Below are positions 1 through 8,730 of a stretch of DNA of 18,260 nt, piece by piece. The DNA comes from DATEMK01 sp035275625. Lineage in GTDB: Bacteria; Bacteroidota; Bacteroidia; AKYH767-A; OLB10. A model generated the notes under the pieces. The model made no database searches, had not been told where the DNA came from, and saw only the letters and a list, made by a program, of their open reading frames with translations. How positions within the stretch are numbered: position 1 is the stretch's first letter; each line of letters begins with the position of its first letter. The stretch is taken from NCBI GenBank assembly GCA_035275625.1, contig DATEMK010000127.1, positions 1 through 18,260 of the forward strand. Direction: 5' to 3'. The translations under genes and the position numbers were made by a program.

Positions 1-120
1 TTAATGGAAAATGAAGCATTGAGAAAAAAAATAATTGAGCAAGGGAAAGAAAATGTGTTGAATCTTTTTCAATTTGCAGACATGATGAAAAAAACAGAAA
101 CATTGTTTCTTCAAACTTGA
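1..120 (+). CDS. C-terminal end of a probable glycosyltransferase (partial)
   Basis: An open frame enters from the left edge and ends with TGA at 118-120, giving 39 residues. The visible tail (NEALRKKIIEQGKENV, then a Phe-rich stretch and a final short helix) resembles the C-terminal helix of GT-B glycosyltransferases, where a 'lr.ki...G...v...F' pattern closes the second Rossmann domain. Two glycosyltransferase genes follow on the same strand, which supports the reading. The catalytic part lies outside the window, so family and substrate cannot be judged. Another helical C-terminus is possible. Confidence 0.55.
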   Translation, partial: LMENEALRKKIIEQGKENVLNLFQFADMMKKTETLFLQT

Positions 121-178
121 TAAGTTTAAAGTTTAAAATGAAAAAAAATCTTTCAACTGCAAACGTTCAAACGGATTT

Positions 179-1273
179 ATGAACATCTTATTTAATTTCC
201 CTTCCAACAAAAGAGCTGTTTCAATCGAATCACTTGCAGAGGCTTTTATCAATAAAGGGCATAAAGTTTTTTTTTACAGCCAGGAACCTGAAGGGCCTTT
301 ACATGAATTTATAGAAAAATTTGGTGTGATAAGTTTTTTTAATGTTCTTAAGAAGAAATCTTCCCTTGTTTTTTATTTGCGGCATGCTTTTGCACTTGCA
401 AAATGTATCCGGAAAAATAAAATAGCGCTTGTTTTTTCACACACCCAGGTGGCAAATATTGCCGCTGTAATTGCACAATACTTCTGTAAAACAAGAATGA
501 TTATCTGCCGCCATCATTCTGACACGGCTTTCATCAATAATAATTTTAATGAACGCATGTTAGACAGAATTATTAACGGGCTCGGACACGAATTTATAGT
601 TCCCTGCAAAAAAGTTTTTGATCAAATGATAACGGAAGGAGTGAAATCCGAAAAAATAAAGTTAATTTATTATGGATATAATTTCAGTTATTATGAACTT
701 CCTACCCGGGATAATGTGAACAGGATACAGAATATGTATTCATGTAATTTATTATTGGTCAAAGCAGCGCGGTATATTGTTGAGAAAAGGCACATGATTT
801 TATTCAGGCTGGTAAAAAAATTGGTGGATGACGGATTCAATATCAAATGCCTCGCACTGAGTGACGGACCTGAACGCAAAAATTTTGAAAATTTCATTGC
901 GGAAAATAATTTGCAGCAGCATATTTACCTGCTTGGGTTCAGAAGCGATATTTTAGCATATTTGTCGGCTGCCGACCTGGTAATTCACCTTTCAAGTTCC
1001 GAAGCAAGCAACAATTTGGTCAAAGAGGTCGGGTTGTTGAAAAAGCCGGTTGTCGTGTGCAATGATGTCGGGGATTTTGATGATTACTTAGAGAATAACG
1101 TAAATGCTTTTGTGATTAATAAAGATTTGCCCGGAAGTGAATTGGAAGAAATTCTCAGGAAAGTTTACAAACAAAAAGAATTGCTGGGCTATTTAGGGAA
1201 TAATCTTCACAAAAAAGTTTTGGAAACCTTTTCCGTAGAAAAAGTGATTCATGAATATGACAAGTATTTTTAA
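179..1273 (+). CDS. Glycosyltransferase family 4-type (GT-B fold)
   Basis: This 364-residue protein is a likely cytoplasmic or membrane-peripheral sugar transferase using a nucleotide-activated donor. The N-terminal half begins with a Rossmann strand (MNILFNFP) followed by a helix and 'KGHKVFFYS', as in GT4 acceptor domains. The C-terminal donor domain carries the GT4 pattern near residues 278-310: SSSEASNNLVKEVGLLKKP, then VVVCNDVGDFDDYL, with the E-x7-E pair that normally contacts the donor sugar and nucleotide. The length is normal for the family. The ATG at 179 is preceded by an A/T-rich leader with no Shine-Dalgarno sequence. It sits between another glycosyltransferase tail and a GT2 gene, so it probably belongs to a polysaccharide or LPS assembly locus. 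Donor and acceptor cannot be inferred from the sequence. Confidence 0.85.
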   Translation: MNILFNFPSNKRAVSIESLAEAFINKGHKVFFYSQEPEGPLHEFIEKFGVISFFNVLKKKSSLVFYLRHAFALAKCIRKNKIALVFSHTQVANIAAVIAQYFCKTRMIICRHHSDTAFINNNFNERMLDRIINGLGHEFIVPCKKVFDQMITEGVKSEKIKLIYYGYNFSYYELPTRDNVNRIQNMYSCNLLLVKAARYIVEKRHMILFRLVKKLVDDGFNIKCLALSDGPERKNFENFIAENNLQQHIYLLGFRSDILAYLSAADLVIHLSSSEASNNLVKEVGLLKKPVVVCNDVGDFDDYLENNVNAFVINKDLPGSELEEILRKVYKQKELLGYLGNNLHKKVLETFSVEKVIHEYDKYF

Positions 1274-1329
1274 AAAATAAATTAATGTAAATTTTGTACC
1301 AGCAATTTTATTAATACCAGCAAGTTCCT

Positions 1330-2379
1330 ATGCCTGAAAAATTACCGGTTGTTTCTATAGTAATGCCATGTTATAATGCAGAAAAGTATTTTGTGGAAGC
1401 TATTGAATCTATCATAAATCAAACATATAAAAATCTTGAAATAGTTTTAGTAAATGACGGATCAACCGATGGAACTAGTGAATTATTAAATAAATATGCA
1501 AGGGAGGTTTCACAGATAAAAATAATTTCCAATGAAAAAAATTTAGGGTTAATCGCATCGCTGAATAAAGGAGTAGCCGCTGCGACAGGCGAATATATAG
1601 CCCGGATGGATGCCGATGACATTTCCGTCTCCGACCGGATAGAAAAAATTATGAATGTTTTTTTTCAGATTCCTGAAGTGGAAGTTGTTTCTGCGGCTAA
1701 CTTCATGATCAGCCTTAAAGGAAAAATATTATTGCAAACGGTTCCGAAAGCCACACGGATAAAAGCCTTAAAGTTTGTTTCTTTTTTTTCAACACCCATT
1801 GTACATGCCTGCGTTATTGTTAAATCTAATGTGTTTAAAGAAAATGTGTTCAATCCTGATTATATTCACTCTGAAGATTATGAACTTTTTTCCCGGCTCA
1901 TTTTTCAGGGTGTGAAAATGTATAATCTGAAAGATCCCTTGTATTACATAAGGATAAATCCTGACAGTGTTTCCTTTAAATATGAAAAAATACAGGTAAG
2001 CACCCACACAAAAATTTCAAAACAGAATATAGAAAATTATTATAATATTTCTCTTGAATATTTTGTGCATAAGGTAATGATAAACCGTATCAGCTTTGAT
2101 GTGCCGGTATCACTGCTGAAAGAAGCATTTAAGCAACTGGAATTATTAAAAACCATTTTTATTCAAAGAGAGGATTGCAGTCTGGGGGAGATAGATGAAA
2201 TTGAATTATTCTTAATAGAACAAAAAATAGATATTATCCTGCAATCCATTAAATATTCTTCTCTGAAAAACAAAATAGCGCTTTCTGTTTTTATGCTTGT
2301 GCATGCCAGGCTATTTTTAAGCACCAGGGGATCTAACTATGTCAAATCAAAAATATACTCAAAGACAAAATCCAGGTAA
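1330..2379 (+). CDS. Glycosyltransferase family 2 (GT-A fold)
   Basis: A 349-residue GT2 enzyme. The N-terminal catalytic domain shows the classic order: VSIVMPCYNAEKY (residues 8-20), the uridine-binding NDGSTDGT (42-49), NLGLIASLNKG (71-81), and the metal-binding DADD at 94-97 (ARMDADDIS). HSEDYELFSRL further on matches the ED motif that usually supplies the catalytic base. No membrane segment is visible, so it is probably a soluble or peripheral enzyme adding one sugar during glycan synthesis. The last ~120 residues are a helical extension of no recognised family. It lies 56 bp after the GT4 gene on the same strand, and its TAA (2377-2379) is one base from the stop of the convergent giant gene. 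Confidence 0.92.
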   Translation: MPEKLPVVSIVMPCYNAEKYFVEAIESIINQTYKNLEIVLVNDGSTDGTSELLNKYAREVSQIKIISNEKNLGLIASLNKGVAAATGEYIARMDADDISVSDRIEKIMNVFFQIPEVEVVSAANFMISLKGKILLQTVPKATRIKALKFVSFFSTPIVHACVIVKSNVFKENVFNPDYIHSEDYELFSRLIFQGVKMYNLKDPLYYIRINPDSVSFKYEKIQVSTHTKISKQNIENYYNISLEYFVHKVMINRISFDVPVSLLKEAFKQLELLKTIFIQREDCSLGEIDEIELFLIEQKIDIILQSIKYSSLKNKIALSVFMLVHARLFLSTRGSNYVKSKIYSKTKSR

Positions 2380-2380
2380 A

Positions 2381-5300
2381 TTATTTTTTTGCAATTTTCT
2401 TTACGATGATATCATCCCTGAATTTTACCGTAAAAGCGTATACGCCTTTTGCAAAATAACGAATGGAATAATTAAATTCATTATATCCTTTTTTCACAGG
2501 GATTTCAACATTCCGTTTCATTAGTTGCCCCGCGGCATTATAAATGCTCATGTCTATTGTTCCGTCTAACGGAACATTCATGCTGATATTGATCTGGTCG
2601 TTCGTGGGATTAGGGTAAATATCAAACAGCTCGAATAAATCACCGATGGCTGCACATTTTTTATTGTTTGACTCGACAGCGTCAGTGGTATCGTTGATTT
2701 TTGAAATTTCAATGCAATAAAAAGCAGGAACGTTTAACGGGTCAATTTCATAACGTGCAGTGAATATATATAAAGTGTCTTCACCCGGGTTCAGGGGAGA
2801 AGATGACTCCCAATGTTCATTAATCGGACTTCCGTTTTCAATTTTTGCGCTGATCTGGAATTGGTTAATAGGAATGTTCCCCAAATTAATAAGCTTAGAT
2901 GAAAGGGAAAGCAAATCATTTAATTGAGTTGCATGGATTTCTTTTACCGCAAGGTCAAGATAAGGAATAAGAACGCTGACGTAATCATAAGCCGTATCGC
3001 TGCAATTGTATGAATTGGTTGCAATGAGGGTAACCTGGTAATACCCAGTATCTATATACAAGTGTGAGGGGGAAAATACTATATCAGTACCGCCATCTCC
3101 GAAGGTCCATTGATACGATGCGGCACCCGTGGTGGTGTTATTAAATTGTACGAGCAAAGGCGGAGAACCAAAGTTTGGATTCGGAGTAAAGTTGGCAACC
3201 GGACTGGGCACTGTTTCTACAATCGTAGTATCGGAATCGCTGCATCCGGCATCACTGATAACGGTATGAATTACAATGTATGTCGTGTCATTTCCATACA
3301 GGTGAGATGTGTTTTGAGTGGTTTCTATTGCTGTTCCGTCTCCGAAATTCCAGAACCATTGATTGATTGCACCGGAAGAAATAGTACTGTTATCATCAAA
3401 CGTCATTGTTGTTCCCACACATGCAACAGTATCAGAAATGATTCCTGCTGCCGGTTTTGGATTAATAGTGACAAATTGAGAAATTGTATCTGAACATAAG
3501 TTCAAAGCTGTAACAACAAGTGTTACGTTATAAATTCCTGCTGAATCATAAGGATGATGAGGGTTTTGCACTATGGAAAGATCTCCATCACCGAAATTCC
3601 ATAACCATCCTGAAACCAGAACTGAATTCAAAGGAACATAGTTGAAGTGAGTGGAATCACCAAGACAAAATAATGAACTTGTGAAAGTAAAAGAAGGGGA
3701 CTGAAGAACAGATAAAGTATGTGTAACCGTTGCCTGGCATCCATGCGATGAGGTCGCAATTAGGCTAACTGTGTAAGAAGCCGGGTTATTATAAACGTAT
3801 ACGGGGTTTTCAACTATGGAGGTGTCTCCGTTTCCAAAATTCCAATGATAACCCGTGATAGAATCGTTTTGAACAGTACTTAAATTAGTAAAGTTGATTG
3901 CATTTCCTGTACATGCTGAACTATAACTAAATTGAGCGTCAGGCAAGGCATAAACCGTTACCTGGTGTGTATCCGTTCCGTAACATCCAAGATCATTATA
4001 TACGGTTTCAATAACATTATAAATGCCTGCTGCTGTATATGTGTGAAACACAGTATCACCAACTGCATACGTTAAATCTCCGAAGTCCCAAACAATACTG
4101 TCAATAAAAGTTCCTGCCGGAGTAGTGGAAGAATCATAAAAATACATAGGTGTATTAAAGCAAACATCAGCAGAAGAAAAATTCGCAACAGGACTTTCTA
4201 AAACGGTTATTGGTTGTGTAATAAAAGTAACGCAGGCAGTTAAAGCAGTAACTGTCTGGGTAATCGTATACGTTCCGCTGTTCGCGTAAAAATGAATGAC
4301 TGTATCACCGACAGCTGATGATGAATCTCCGAAATCCCATGTTACATAAGCTATGGTATCCCCATTTGCAATCGTAGATGTATCTATGAACTGAATGGAG
4401 TTGCCCGCACAAATATTAGCCGGGTTGTAAATAAAGCCGGGGTTTGCAGGAGTGCTTATTCTTACATTTTTTACTATGGTATCCATGCAGCCATTGCTTG
4501 AAGAATCAATAAGCGTTACGGAATAAGTTTGTGAAACCGGGGGATAGTTATGAGTCGGGTTCATTAATGTTGTGTCATTACCATCACCGAAATCCCAATT
4601 GTAAAATACACTTGCACCTCCCCCGGTAGAAGTATTTGTGAAAATTGTTGTTTCCCCGATGCATGTCTGGGCAACCGTGAAATCAGCAAGCGGCCTTGAA
4701 AGTATATTGATAGTATAAGTGATTGTATCACTGCAACCGGTGCTGCCAAATACAATTAACTGCACAATGAATGTACCGGAACTATCAAATGAATGAATCG
4801 GATTCTGGTTAATATCAATGGGTGTGTTATCTCCGAAATTCCATTCCCATGAAGTTATTGAATCACCTGCCGGAGGAATTGAAGTATCTGTAAAAAGTAC
4901 CGGTGTCCGGGAACATTGATCATTCGGGAAGCTGAAATTTGCATCTGGTAAGTTGTGAATATGGATGCTGTCAGAAAATGTGGAAGAACATCCGTTGTCA
5001 CCGGTTACAGTCAGGGTGACCAGGTAACTGCTGTCATTAGTATAAATATAAGTTGGGTTTTGCAGATTGCTCGTGCCAATTCCGTCACCAAAATTCCATA
5101 GCCAGCCAATAATATTTCCACTATCAAATATTGATGTATCATTAAAATTTACAGTAATATTCAAACATGCCTGGCTCATAATAAAACCTGCAGCGGGCGC
5201 TGGCTTTATATATACACTGTCAGAAATAAAATCTATATTGCCCGAAGCATTAGTTGCTGTGAGGCTTATGTATTGATAACCCCCGTTGCTGTATGTGATT

Positions 5301-8300
5301 CCGGTTGGATTTACAGCATTTGAAACAGAAATATTTGCATAACAGGAATCAGGAAAAACAAATTTTTTAACGTCACTGGCAGAAAACCCGGCTGTAAATC
5401 CAAAATATTCTGAACCTACTTTTTCCAAAGTAAATTCCACGTCAAAACTGAATAATCCCAAACCTTGGAAATCTGTAAATGAAGTTGTATTGCTCGAAAG
5501 GTCCTGGCCAAAGCTTAACCGTCCCAATGCATCACCATTTGCATTCATTATAATAGCATACCATTTACTATTTTCATTAACCAATTTTATTTCACGGGTA
5601 CCGGCATAAGCAATAGTTGTTAATGTTGTAACAGACAATGGTGCCTGCGTTAAAGAATCTCCGAAATCAACACGCTGAATAGTTCCATCACCGGCAAAAG
5701 AAACCAGCCCGTACCAGGTATCACAATCCTTCGCAACAGTAATTGCTCTCGGACCGCCAGTACCGGTTACGGCAAAATTTGTTGCTGCCGGAGTGTTATT
5801 CAAAAGAGTGGAACCAAAATTAACTACAGTAACGGTGTTTCCAACATTGTTAGCAACGAGATAAACAAAATTGTTTCCGTCTTTTGTAATTGTACTGTGG
5901 AATGGAAAATCCAATCCGTTTACATTTAAATCAACACCATTCGGAGAATCATTGTTCAAACTATCAAGGTCTAAACGATACAAACGATTGCCGAATCCGC
6001 TATTGACCAATGCATACCAAAAAGTTCCATCCTCAATCACTTCAATATCCCAGGGTGAATTCATAGACAGGTTCTGTACATTTAAGACTATCGGAGAAGT
6101 TAATGGATTATCAATAGAACTTCCGACAAAAAAACGGGTGATGATATTACTGCTCTGCTGACAAACAAAAGCATACCAGTTGGTTCCGTCAAAAGCATAG
6201 TCTATTCCATCAGGGTTGCTTAAAGCTAATGGTCCTGATGAAGTTGCCGGAGGAGGAGTCCGTTCTAAATCTCCTGCACAAAAATCCCACTCATAGTTGG
6301 TAGCTGCAATGGTAGTATTAATTATACTTAAAGCAGAACCGCATGCGCTGTCAGGAAGATTGAAACCGGCTATCGGGCATGGTGTAACGGGGCATTGGAT
6401 TACTGTGATGGGTATTGAAACAGTAGTATCACATGAAGTGAGAGAAGTCACTGTAAAGATAATTACATAGTTTCCGGCTGATAAATAGGTGTGCATAACG
6501 GTATCCCCTGTTTGCAGCGGAGTTGAATCTCCGAAATCCCAGGTGACTGACGCAATGGTATCACCTGCTGTAACAGAAGAAGTATTAATAAACTGCAAAG
6601 GGCTTCCCACACATGCAGTGAATGGACTATAGGTAAAGCCGGGATTTGCACGGTCGCTGATCCGTATATTTTTTACCAGGGTATCCTTGCATCCGTTGGC
6701 TGCTGTTGCAATTAACTGAACCGGGTATGTTGCTGCCACCAATGCATAAAGATGCGAAGGATTGGTTAAAGTAGAAGTTGTTAAATCGCCCAAATCCCAC
6801 TCATAAGTGAGTGTGCCGCCACCTGCAATAGTTGAATTATTTGTAAATAAAGTTGTTTCACCCACACAGGTTTGCGATGCTGCGAAATCAGCGAGTGGTC
6901 CCGGTACAATGGTAATGGATTGAACAGCGGTATCGCTGCATCCGGAACTTGTAAATGCAACAAGCTGAACGGAGAAAGTGCCTGTTGAATCAAAAACATG
7001 CTGCGGGTTTTGTGAATTATCAACTGCAGTGTTATCGCCAAAATTCCATTCCCAGGCAGTTACCGTGCCTGAACCGGAAGTTGAAAGATCTGTAAATTGT
7101 ACGGATGAATGAGCGCATATACTGTCCGTAAAGCTGAAAGCAGCAGTTGGCGCATCCTCTACAAAAACTGTATCTGCAAAGCTGGCTGTACATCCGGCAT
7201 CACTTGTTACAGTCAATGTTACTAAATAAAAAGTCGCACTTGTATAAATATGTACAGGATCCTCCAAAAGAGATGTATCGCCATCTCCGAATGTCCAAAA
7301 CCAGTTTGTTATCGTTCCAATATTTACTTCTGAAGAATCATAAAAACTTACGGGCTGGTTAACACAAGCCGGACCTGTTGCGAAACTGGCAATTGGAGGA
7401 GGGACTACGTTAATGCTGTCAGAAATGAAATCCGTATTGCCGGCAGGGTCGGTTACGGAGAGACTGATGTTATATGTTCCGTAATTGCTGTATGAAATGC
7501 CGGATGGATTTACATCTGATGAAACAGAAATATTGGCAGAACAGGAATCCGGGAAAACAAATGTTCTGACGTCATTAGAAAAATATCCCGAAGTAAATCC
7601 ATAATATTTTGAGCCTTCTTTTTCTAAAGTGAATTCTACATCAAAACTGAATATTCCCAAACCTCCAAAATCAGTAAATGAAGTAGTATTGCTTGAAAGG
7701 TCCTGCCCGAAACTTAACCGTCCCAAAGCATCACCATTTGCATTCATTATAATAGCATACCATTTACTATTCTCATTAACTAATTTTATTTCACGGGTAC
7801 CGCCATACACAATAGTTGTTAATGTTGTAACAGACAAGGGGGCTTGTGTTAAAGAATTTCCGAAATCAACACGCTGGATAGTTCCGTCACCCGCAAAAGA
7901 AACCAGCCCGTACCATGTACCACAATCCTTAGCTACAGCAATTGCTCTTGGACCGGCAGTACCGGTTACAGCAAAATTTGCTGCTGACGGAGCATTATTA
8001 GAAAGAGATGAACCAAAATTAACAACTGTGATAGTGTTTCCTGCGTTATTAGCAACAAGATAAACAAAATTATTTCCATCTTTTGTGACCGTACTGTGAA
8101 ATGGAAAATTCAATCCGTTTACATTTAAATCAACACCATTCGGAGAATCATTGTTCAAACTACCAAGGTCTAAACGATACAAACGATTGCCGAATCCGCT
8201 ATTGACCAATGCATACCAAAAAGTTCCATCCTCAATCACTTCAATATCCCAGGGTGAATTCATAGACAGGTTCTGTACATTTAAGGCTATCGGAGAAGTT

Positions 8301-8647
8301 AATGGATTATCAATAGAACTTCCGACAAAAAAACGGGTGATGATATTACTGCTCTGCTGACAAACAAAAGCATACCAGTTGGTTCCGTCATAAGCATAAT
8401 CTATTCCATCAGGGTTGCTTAAAGCTAATGGTCCTGATGTAGTTGCCGGAGGAGGAGTTCTTTCCAAATCACCTGCGCAAAAATCCCATTGAAAAGATGT
8501 GGCGCCACCAGTAGTAGTGTTTGTTATCAGGAAAGAATCGCCTAAGCAAACATTTGGATTTACAGTAAAACCCGCAACGGGGCATTGAGAAAAAGCATTG
8601 TTTATTGCCGTAAAAGCAATCAACAAAAAAAGTTTAAACTTTTGCAT
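2381..8647 (-). CDS. Giant secreted PKD-repeat and beta-propeller protein with T9SS sorting domain
   Basis: A 2,088-residue exported, probably surface-attached or released protein. Domains in order: signal peptide (about 1-21, MQKFKLFLLIAFTAINNAFS); a split PKD domain (from C22) enclosing a six-repeat propeller-like module (about 54-415); four PKD domains to about 754; a second split PKD with propeller (about 757-1148); nine PKD domains (about 1149-1890); a CARDB-like Ig domain (about 1893-2000); and a type A T9SS C-terminal sorting domain (about 2005-2088: YPNPTNDQINI, GVYAFTV, terminal KKIAKK). Thirteen intact PKD cores such as WNFGDG can be counted. Most carry a Cys near the first strand and a GC before the last strand, a likely disulfide. 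No catalytic domain is recognised, so adhesion, matrix or ligand binding are only guesses. The ATG at 8647 begins the signal peptide directly. An in-frame TTG at 8674 would add nine residues before it and lies in the promoter, so I reject it. Confidence 0.93.
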   Translation of the reverse strand: MQKFKLFLLIAFTAINNAFSQCPVAGFTVNPNVCLGDSFLITNTTTGGATSFQWDFCAGDLERTPPPATTSGPLALSNPDGIDYAYDGTNWYAFVCQQSSNIITRFFVGSSIDNPLTSPIALNVQNLSMNSPWDIEVIEDGTFWYALVNSGFGNRLYRLDLGSLNNDSPNGVDLNVNGLNFPFHSTVTKDGNNFVYLVANNAGNTITVVNFGSSLSNNAPSAANFAVTGTAGPRAIAVAKDCGTWYGLVSFAGDGTIQRVDFGNSLTQAPLSVTTLTTIVYGGTREIKLVNENSKWYAIIMNANGDALGRLSFGQDLSSNTTSFTDFGGLGIFSFDVEFTLEKEGSKYYGFTSGYFSNDVRTFVFPDSCSANISVSSDVNPSGISYSNYGTYNISLSVTDPAGNTDFISDSINVVPPPIASFATGPACVNQPVSFYDSSEVNIGTITNWFWTFGDGDTSLLEDPVHIYTSATFYLVTLTVTSDAGCTASFADTVFVEDAPTAAFSFTDSICAHSSVQFTDLSTSGSGTVTAWEWNFGDNTAVDNSQNPQHVFDSTGTFSVQLVAFTSSGCSDTAVQSITIVPGPLADFAASQTCVGETTLFTNNSTIAGGGTLTYEWDLGDLTTSTLTNPSHLYALVAATYPVQLIATAANGCKDTLVKNIRISDRANPGFTYSPFTACVGSPLQFINTSSVTAGDTIASVTWDFGDSTPLQTGDTVMHTYLSAGNYVIIFTVTSLTSCDTTVSIPITVIQCPVTPCPIAGFNLPDSACGSALSIINTTIAATNYEWDFCAGDLERTPPPATSSGPLALSNPDGIDYAFDGTNWYAFVCQQSSNIITRFFVGSSIDNPLTSPIVLNVQNLSMNSPWDIEVIEDGTFWYALVNSGFGNRLYRLDLDSLNNDSPNGVDLNVNGLDFPFHSTITKDGNNFVYLVANNVGNTVTVVNFGSTLLNNTPAATNFAVTGTGGPRAITVAKDCDTWYGLVSFAGDGTIQRVDFGDSLTQAPLSVTTLTTIAYAGTREIKLVNENSKWYAIIMNANGDALGRLSFGQDLSSNTTSFTDFQGLGLFSFDVEFTLEKVGSEYFGFTAGFSASDVKKFVFPDSCYANISVSNAVNPTGITYSNGGYQYISLTATNASGNIDFISDSVYIKPAPAAGFIMSQACLNITVNFNDTSIFDSGNIIGWLWNFGDGIGTSNLQNPTYIYTNDSSYLVTLTVTGDNGCSSTFSDSIHIHNLPDANFSFPNDQCSRTPVLFTDTSIPPAGDSITSWEWNFGDNTPIDINQNPIHSFDSSGTFIVQLIVFGSTGCSDTITYTINILSRPLADFTVAQTCIGETTIFTNTSTGGGASVFYNWDFGDGNDTTLMNPTHNYPPVSQTYSVTLIDSSSNGCMDTIVKNVRISTPANPGFIYNPANICAGNSIQFIDTSTIANGDTIAYVTWDFGDSSSAVGDTVIHFYANSGTYTITQTVTALTACVTFITQPITVLESPVANFSSADVCFNTPMYFYDSSTTPAGTFIDSIVWDFGDLTYAVGDTVFHTYTAAGIYNVIETVYNDLGCYGTDTHQVTVYALPDAQFSYSSACTGNAINFTNLSTVQNDSITGYHWNFGNGDTSIVENPVYVYNNPASYTVSLIATSSHGCQATVTHTLSVLQSPSFTFTSSLFCLGDSTHFNYVPLNSVLVSGWLWNFGDGDLSIVQNPHHPYDSAGIYNVTLVVTALNLCSDTISQFVTINPKPAAGIISDTVACVGTTMTFDDNSTISSGAINQWFWNFGDGTAIETTQNTSHLYGNDTTYIVIHTVISDAGCSDSDTTIVETVPSPVANFTPNPNFGSPPLLVQFNNTTTGAASYQWTFGDGGTDIVFSPSHLYIDTGYYQVTLIATNSYNCSDTAYDYVSVLIPYLDLAVKEIHATQLNDLLSLSSKLINLGNIPINQFQISAKIENGSPINEHWESSSPLNPGEDTLYIFTARYEIDPLNVPAFYCIEISKINDTTDAVESNNKKCAAIGDLFELFDIYPNPTNDQINISMNVPLDGTIDMSIYNAAGQLMKRNVEIPVKKGYNEFNYSIRYFAKGVYAFTVKFRDDIIVKKIAKK
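4187..6379 (-). repeat. Tandem protein unit, copy 2
   Basis: Second copy of the propeller-plus-four-PKD unit, residues 757-1487. The four PKD domains pair one to one with those of copy 1, for example PLADFAASQTCVGETT with PLADFTVAQTCIGETT. DNA 5941-6240 differs from 8140-8439 at only four positions by direct reading, whereas flanking parts of the same module differ at roughly 8-20% of positions and the PKD part by much more. Confidence 0.9.
6386..8584 (-). repeat. Tandem protein unit, copy 1 (733 residues)
   Basis: This part encodes residues 22-754: a split PKD, a six-bladed propeller-like module and four PKD domains. It matches residues 757-1487 in the same order. Anchors such as WDFCAGDLERTPPPAT and 'TGTCAGAAAT' are offset by exactly 2,199 bp across the whole propeller module, so no net indel has accumulated there. 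The modules are about 90% identical in protein by eye; the following PKD domains are clearly more divergent. Confidence 0.9.
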
Positions 8648-8671
8648 ATTTTTGGTTGTTTGGGTTGAAAA

Positions 8672-8679
8672 CAAAATTA
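8672..8679 (-). promoter_or_regulatory. Candidate -7 promoter element of the giant PKD gene
   Basis: On the minus strand this reads TAATTTTG, an exact match to the Bacteroidota -7 consensus TAnnTTTG. It would start transcription about 18 bases before the ATG at 8647. No convincing TTTG -33 box is seen at the expected spacing, so this is a one-box match only. Its position overlapping the in-frame TTG at 8674 argues against that TTG as the start codon. Confidence 0.4.
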
Positions 8680-8730
8680 GTAATAATTAAATCGGTCTGT
8701 AGAATTTTTGGTTCAGTATAATATTAAAGT

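Noticed and set aside
1297..1323. Direct repeat TACCAGCAA (1297-1305 and 1315-1323) before the GT2 gene
   Set aside because: Two 9-bp copies 18 bp apart could be chance or a minor slippage; no dyad, promoter fit or further copy seen.
7629..8063. 144-codon plus-strand frame opposite the giant gene, with related antisense frames at 5871-6161 and 8151-8360
   Set aside because: The frames at 5871-6161 and 8151-8360 resemble each other only because the coding strand is duplicated. They are mirror images of the propeller repeat, not genes.
8628..8643. 16-bp palindrome AAAAGTTTAAACTTTT at the start of the giant gene
   Set aside because: It falls in codons for Lys-Phe-Lys-Leu-Phe of the signal peptide, where A/T-rich codons easily make such a palindrome; no other support for an operator.
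8672..8674. TTG as alternative start of the giant gene
   Set aside because: It would put nine polar residues before a complete signal peptide and lies within the likely -7 element; the ATG at 8647 is better.
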